From positions 1-32,056 of IMG/VR virus record IMGVR_UViG_3300017756_000057: a stretch of DNA of 32,056 bases. One strand, given 5' to 3'. Source of the DNA: a virus. A program made the translations under genes and the position numbers. The first letter of the stretch is position 1; each line of letters begins with the position of its first letter. Below the pieces are notes generated by a model that ran no database searches, was not told where the DNA came from, and worked only from the letters and a program-made list of their open reading frames with translations. Below, piece by piece: positions 30,468-32,056 of the stretch.

Positions 30468-30797
30468 TTAGAGGTGTTGAACGATGAGATCAGCCAGCAT
30501 TTCGCCCTTGGGTGTCAACGTCAGGACGTTTTGCTTCCAATACACGGGGTTAGTGTCGATCTTGATCAGAAAGAGACCATCAGACCCGTCAGCCTTCTTA
30601 GGTCCTAGCCACTTCACCATTCGGCTGCAGCTTGATTCGCTCATTCCTGTCACCTTTTGCATGTCCTGCTGCAAACAGCCCGGATGGGCAGCAACAAAAC
30701 AGAAAACCTGCAAAAGCTGAAGAGGAGGGTTTGATCCTGCTGCAACCTTGAACTGGTTGACTGCAAGGCAAAGGGTGCCTAGATCAGTCAGAACCAT
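30468..30797 (-). CDS. MarR-like winged-helix transcription regulator
   Basis: A 109-residue DNA-binding protein. The helix-turn-helix is formed by CLQQDMQKVTGMSESSCSRM (about residues 41 to 60). The wing follows with NVLTLTPKGEMLADLI, a sequence typical of MarR-type regulators. The dimerisation helices are short, so it is a minimal version. It lies 16 bases before the integrase start and shares the direction of transcription, so it may control lysogeny-related genes. A 15-bp palindrome 17 bases before its start codon (30814 to 30828) is a candidate self-binding site. Whether it is a repressor or an activator cannot be told. Confidence 0.85.
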   Translation of the reverse strand: MVLTDLGTLCLAVNQFKVAAGSNPPLQLLQVFCFVAAHPGCLQQDMQKVTGMSESSCSRMVKWLGPKKADGSDGLFLIKIDTNPVYWKQNVLTLTPKGEMLADLIVQHL

Positions 30798-30813
30798 TAG
30801 CGAGAGTCAAAAC

Positions 30814-30828
30814 TGTTCAACATGAACA
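30814..30828. promoter_or_regulatory. Palindromic candidate operator TGTTCAACATGAACA
   Basis: A perfect inverted repeat of six bases per arm with a three-base centre lies 17 bases before the MarR-like gene. MarR-type dimers bind such palindromes and often regulate their own genes. The link to this regulator is inference from position. Confidence 0.5.
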
Positions 30829-30859
30829 CTAGGGGAATTTTGACATTGGTTTCGTAGCA

Positions 30860-31228
30860 TTAGTCACGATCCTCAACAAAGATCGAGATCTCCCATTCGA
30901 AGTTCGATTCCAGTCGAGTCAGCAGCTGTACCAAGGCTTTTGCCTTGTCTTCTTGGTCTCGGGAGACATACCAGACCATTCTTTCCTTAAACGTGGCGTT
31001 TTCGGAATAAGAATCGTTTTCCTGTTCTTCAGGATCCATCGGTTTCGGGGGTGGGAGTGATAGAGGAAAAAGGGTTTGAAGCTCGGTCTGAATTGCGTCA
31101 CGCTCATGACACAGCGCGTCAAGTTCGACGCTGTTAGGGGTGGTGATGGATTCCCGATACACGTTGAGAATCCGACGATTCAAAGCTGCGAGCCGACTAG
31201 CGGTTTCGTAGATTGGCTTTTGAAGCAC
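30860..31228 (-). CDS. Unknown 122-residue acidic protein
   Basis: The frame begins with GTG at 31228, because an in-frame stop lies shortly upstream and no ATG occurs before codon 64. The N-terminal part is a helix with ASRLAALNRRILNVYRES, followed by a second helix rich in charged residues. A Pro-rich break (LPPPKPMDPEEQE) comes next, and an acidic second half ends in EISIFVEDRD. There are no membrane segments. An internal ATG at 31038 lies just after a copy of the repeated 10-mer (31051 to 31060), so a shorter product starting there is possible. Function unknown. Confidence 0.65.
   Translation of the reverse strand: MLQKPIYETASRLAALNRRILNVYRESITTPNSVELDALCHERDAIQTELQTLFPLSLPPPKPMDPEEQENDSYSENATFKERMVWYVSRDQEDKAKALVQLLTRLESNFEWEISIFVEDRD
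31051..31060 (-). promoter_or_regulatory. Repeated element GTGGGAGTGA, copy 2 (inside the 122-residue gene)
   Basis: On the minus strand it reads TCACTCCCACCCCCGAAACC and is followed closely by an in-frame ATG (31038). It shares more than the 10-mer with copy 1 (both continue CCCC after a shared AT in front). Confidence 0.45.
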
Positions 31229-31275
31229 TGGATTCTAGTTCAGCTAAACGGGTTAGTTGATAAATTTAAGCTTTC

Positions 31276-31467
31276 CTACTGATTAGCAAGCTCGTAGACC
31301 TCAGGAGTCGCAACGAAAAGCAAAGAGTCATCATCGGGATGACAGGTAGCAACAGGATCAGGTGCGGTGTCATGGTCATGGTGTGCAAATACCCCTGGGG
31401 CTGTGAAAGCAAGAGCAACAACGGGAACCACGAAACCGATGATTCGTCCGGCTTGTAGAAGATTCAT
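31276..31467 (-). CDS. Small exported His/Asp-rich peptide with signal sequence
   Basis: The frame is open from a GTG at 31521, but that start sits in a terminator T-run, so I choose the ATG at 31467 (63 residues). The protein then begins with a classic signal peptide: a short N-region with Arg, a hydrophobic core (IIGFVVPVVALAF) and the cleavage-type sequence GVFA before HHDHD. The mature part of about 35 residues starts HHDHD, has one Cys and many Asp and His residues, and ends PEVYELANQ. It would be exported to the periplasm and could bind metal. Possible roles are envelope modification or exclusion of other phages, but no family is recognised. Confidence 0.65.
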   Translation of the reverse strand: MNLLQAGRIIGFVVPVVALAFTAPGVFAHHDHDTAPDPVATCHPDDDSLLFVATPEVYELANQ

Positions 31468-31521
31468 TAAGTTTTGGCCCTGATTAAGGAGCGCGTGATG
31501 GTGAGCGGAGGAATGAGGCAC

Positions 31522-31560
31522 AAAAAAAAGGGGCTATACCTAGTTGTGGGTAGGCCTCTT
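31522..31560 (-). terminator. Rho-independent terminator after the 98-residue gene
   Basis: On the minus strand AAGAGGC pairs with GCCCCTT (one mismatch) and the inner TACC pairs with GGTA over an eight-base loop, followed by a run of eight T. It begins at the stop codon of the 98-residue gene and would separate it from the exported peptide gene. Confidence 0.65.
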
Positions 31561-31855
31561 AAAAAATCAGAAACCCGTCAATCGTCACAGGTAGAAAGGT
31601 CTTTGAACTTTTGTTGTGTGACCAGCAAGTGGGATGAGTCAACTCATCAATCGTGATTTCGAGTTCACTCAATAGGTTGCAAACGAGCTGATCTTGCGGG
31701 GTCCATTCGTCTTCCCCTTGTGAGAACTGCTTACGGGTTTCGGCGTGAGCCCAGCAGAGAGCAATAACCCGGCGGCGGAGGCCGTCGTTTTTGTTTAAAG
31801 CCTTGATGTAGGCCTTCCCCTTCTGCTTGTGTTCGTCTTTGGTTGCGGTCGTCAT
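31559..31855 (-). CDS. Unknown 98-residue protein
   Basis: The ATG overlaps the stop of the next gene upstream (ATGA at 31852 to 31855), so the two form a pair. The N-terminal 20 residues are Lys-rich, followed by helices with RRRVIALCWAHAETRKQFSQGEDEW and DQLVCNLLSELEITIDEL. The C terminus is hydrophobic (TFLPVTIDGFLIF). No family is recognised. Small leftmost genes of T7-like phages often act against host functions, but there is no sequence evidence for that here. Confidence 0.65.
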   Translation of the reverse strand: MTTATKDEHKQKGKAYIKALNKNDGLRRRVIALCWAHAETRKQFSQGEDEWTPQDQLVCNLLSELEITIDELTHPTCWSHNKSSKTFLPVTIDGFLIF

Positions 31856-32034
31856 CGTTTGGAATTGAGGAGCTGGAGGGTTTGGCGGATGTGAATCTGA
31901 TGCCGATACATGGCCAGGGCGTTGCCTGTGAGGTCGGCAACCTTTGAAGGGTCTGCAAGTGCAGCCAGTGCCTGAGCCTTGCTGTTGTCAATGTTTTGCT
32001 GGACCTGTCGCCAGCCGATGAAGTTTTGGCCCAT
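31852..32034 (-). CDS. Unknown 60-residue protein at the right edge
   Basis: A small, Gln/Ala/Leu-rich, probably helical protein starting 11 bases after a copy of the repeated 10-mer (32046 to 32055). It overlaps the 98-residue gene by four bases. The protein has no cysteines or membrane segment. No family is recognised. It is complete within the window. Confidence 0.6.
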   Translation of the reverse strand: MGQNFIGWRQVQQNIDNSKAQALAALADPSKVADLTGNALAMYRHQIHIRQTLQLLNSKR

Positions 32035-32045
32035 GAGTTGCAGGG

Positions 32046-32055
32046 GTGGGAGTGA
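32046..32055 (-). promoter_or_regulatory. Repeated element GTGGGAGTGA, copy 1 (upstream of the first gene in the window)
   Basis: On the minus strand it reads TCACTCCCACCCCTGCAACT and is followed by ATG at 32034. Copy 4 shows nearly the same arrangement (motif, CTGCAA, then ATG), which supports a function at gene starts. Confidence 0.55.
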
Positions 32056-32056
32056 T

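Noticed and set aside
1-32056. CRISPR arrays, insertion sequences, inteins or rRNA genes
   Set aside because: No regularly spaced repeats, transposase-like frames, intein motifs in polymerase or reductase, or rRNA-like sequence were seen.

Overview
The window is part of the genome of a T7-like podovirus, most probably a cyanopodovirus of marine picocyanobacteria (Synechococcus or Prochlorococcus type). That placement is inferred from four things: the T7 gene order; a single-subunit RNA polymerase preceded by a tyrosine integrase beside a tRNA-Leu; a monomeric B12-dependent ribonucleotide reductase with ThyX and a MazG-like enzyme between the replication and head genes; and long cyanophage-style internal virion proteins. 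All protein genes lie on the minus strand, so the genome reads from right to left. Base composition looks moderate (estimated by eye), which would fit Synechococcus better than low-GC Prochlorococcus. No photosynthesis gene is present. Terminase, lysis genes and most of the tail fibre lie outside the window.

Early/lysogeny-like region (32056 to about 28990): small unknown genes, a terminator, a small exported His/Asp-rich peptide, a 122-residue unknown protein, a MarR-like winged-helix protein with a 15-bp palindrome upstream, a tyrosine integrase, and a complete plus-strand tRNA-Leu(CAG) whose 3' end lies 3 nt from the integrase stop codon (probable attP). Phage genes flank the tRNA on both sides, so this is the phage attP form and not a prophage junction. 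An unusually hairpin-rich interval of about 230 nt follows and ends in a minus-strand rho-independent terminator. The 10-mer GTGGGAGTGA (plus strand) occurs four times in this 3-kb region, always in the same orientation.

Transcription and replication region (about 29150 to 19179): an acidic 52-residue protein, RNA polymerase, a basic 42-residue protein, SSB, endonuclease I, primase-helicase, a thioredoxin-fold protein without the active-site cysteines, family A DNA polymerase with a shortened thioredoxin-binding segment, an endonuclease VII-like protein, 5'-3' exonuclease, a DUF3310 protein, a MazG-like pyrophosphohydrolase and ThyX. Start and stop codons mostly overlap. Ribonucleotide reductase follows after a spacer with a hairpin. 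The enzymes form a replication and recombination machine with its own dNTP supply.

Virion region (16810 to 1): a short unknown gene, a coiled-coil protein, portal, a small overlapping basic gene, scaffold, a 77-codon ORF, major capsid protein followed by a strong UACG-loop terminator, tail tube proteins A and B, internal virion proteins like gp13, gp14, gp15 (carrying a C-terminal lysozyme domain) and gp16, and the first codons of the tail fibre gene.
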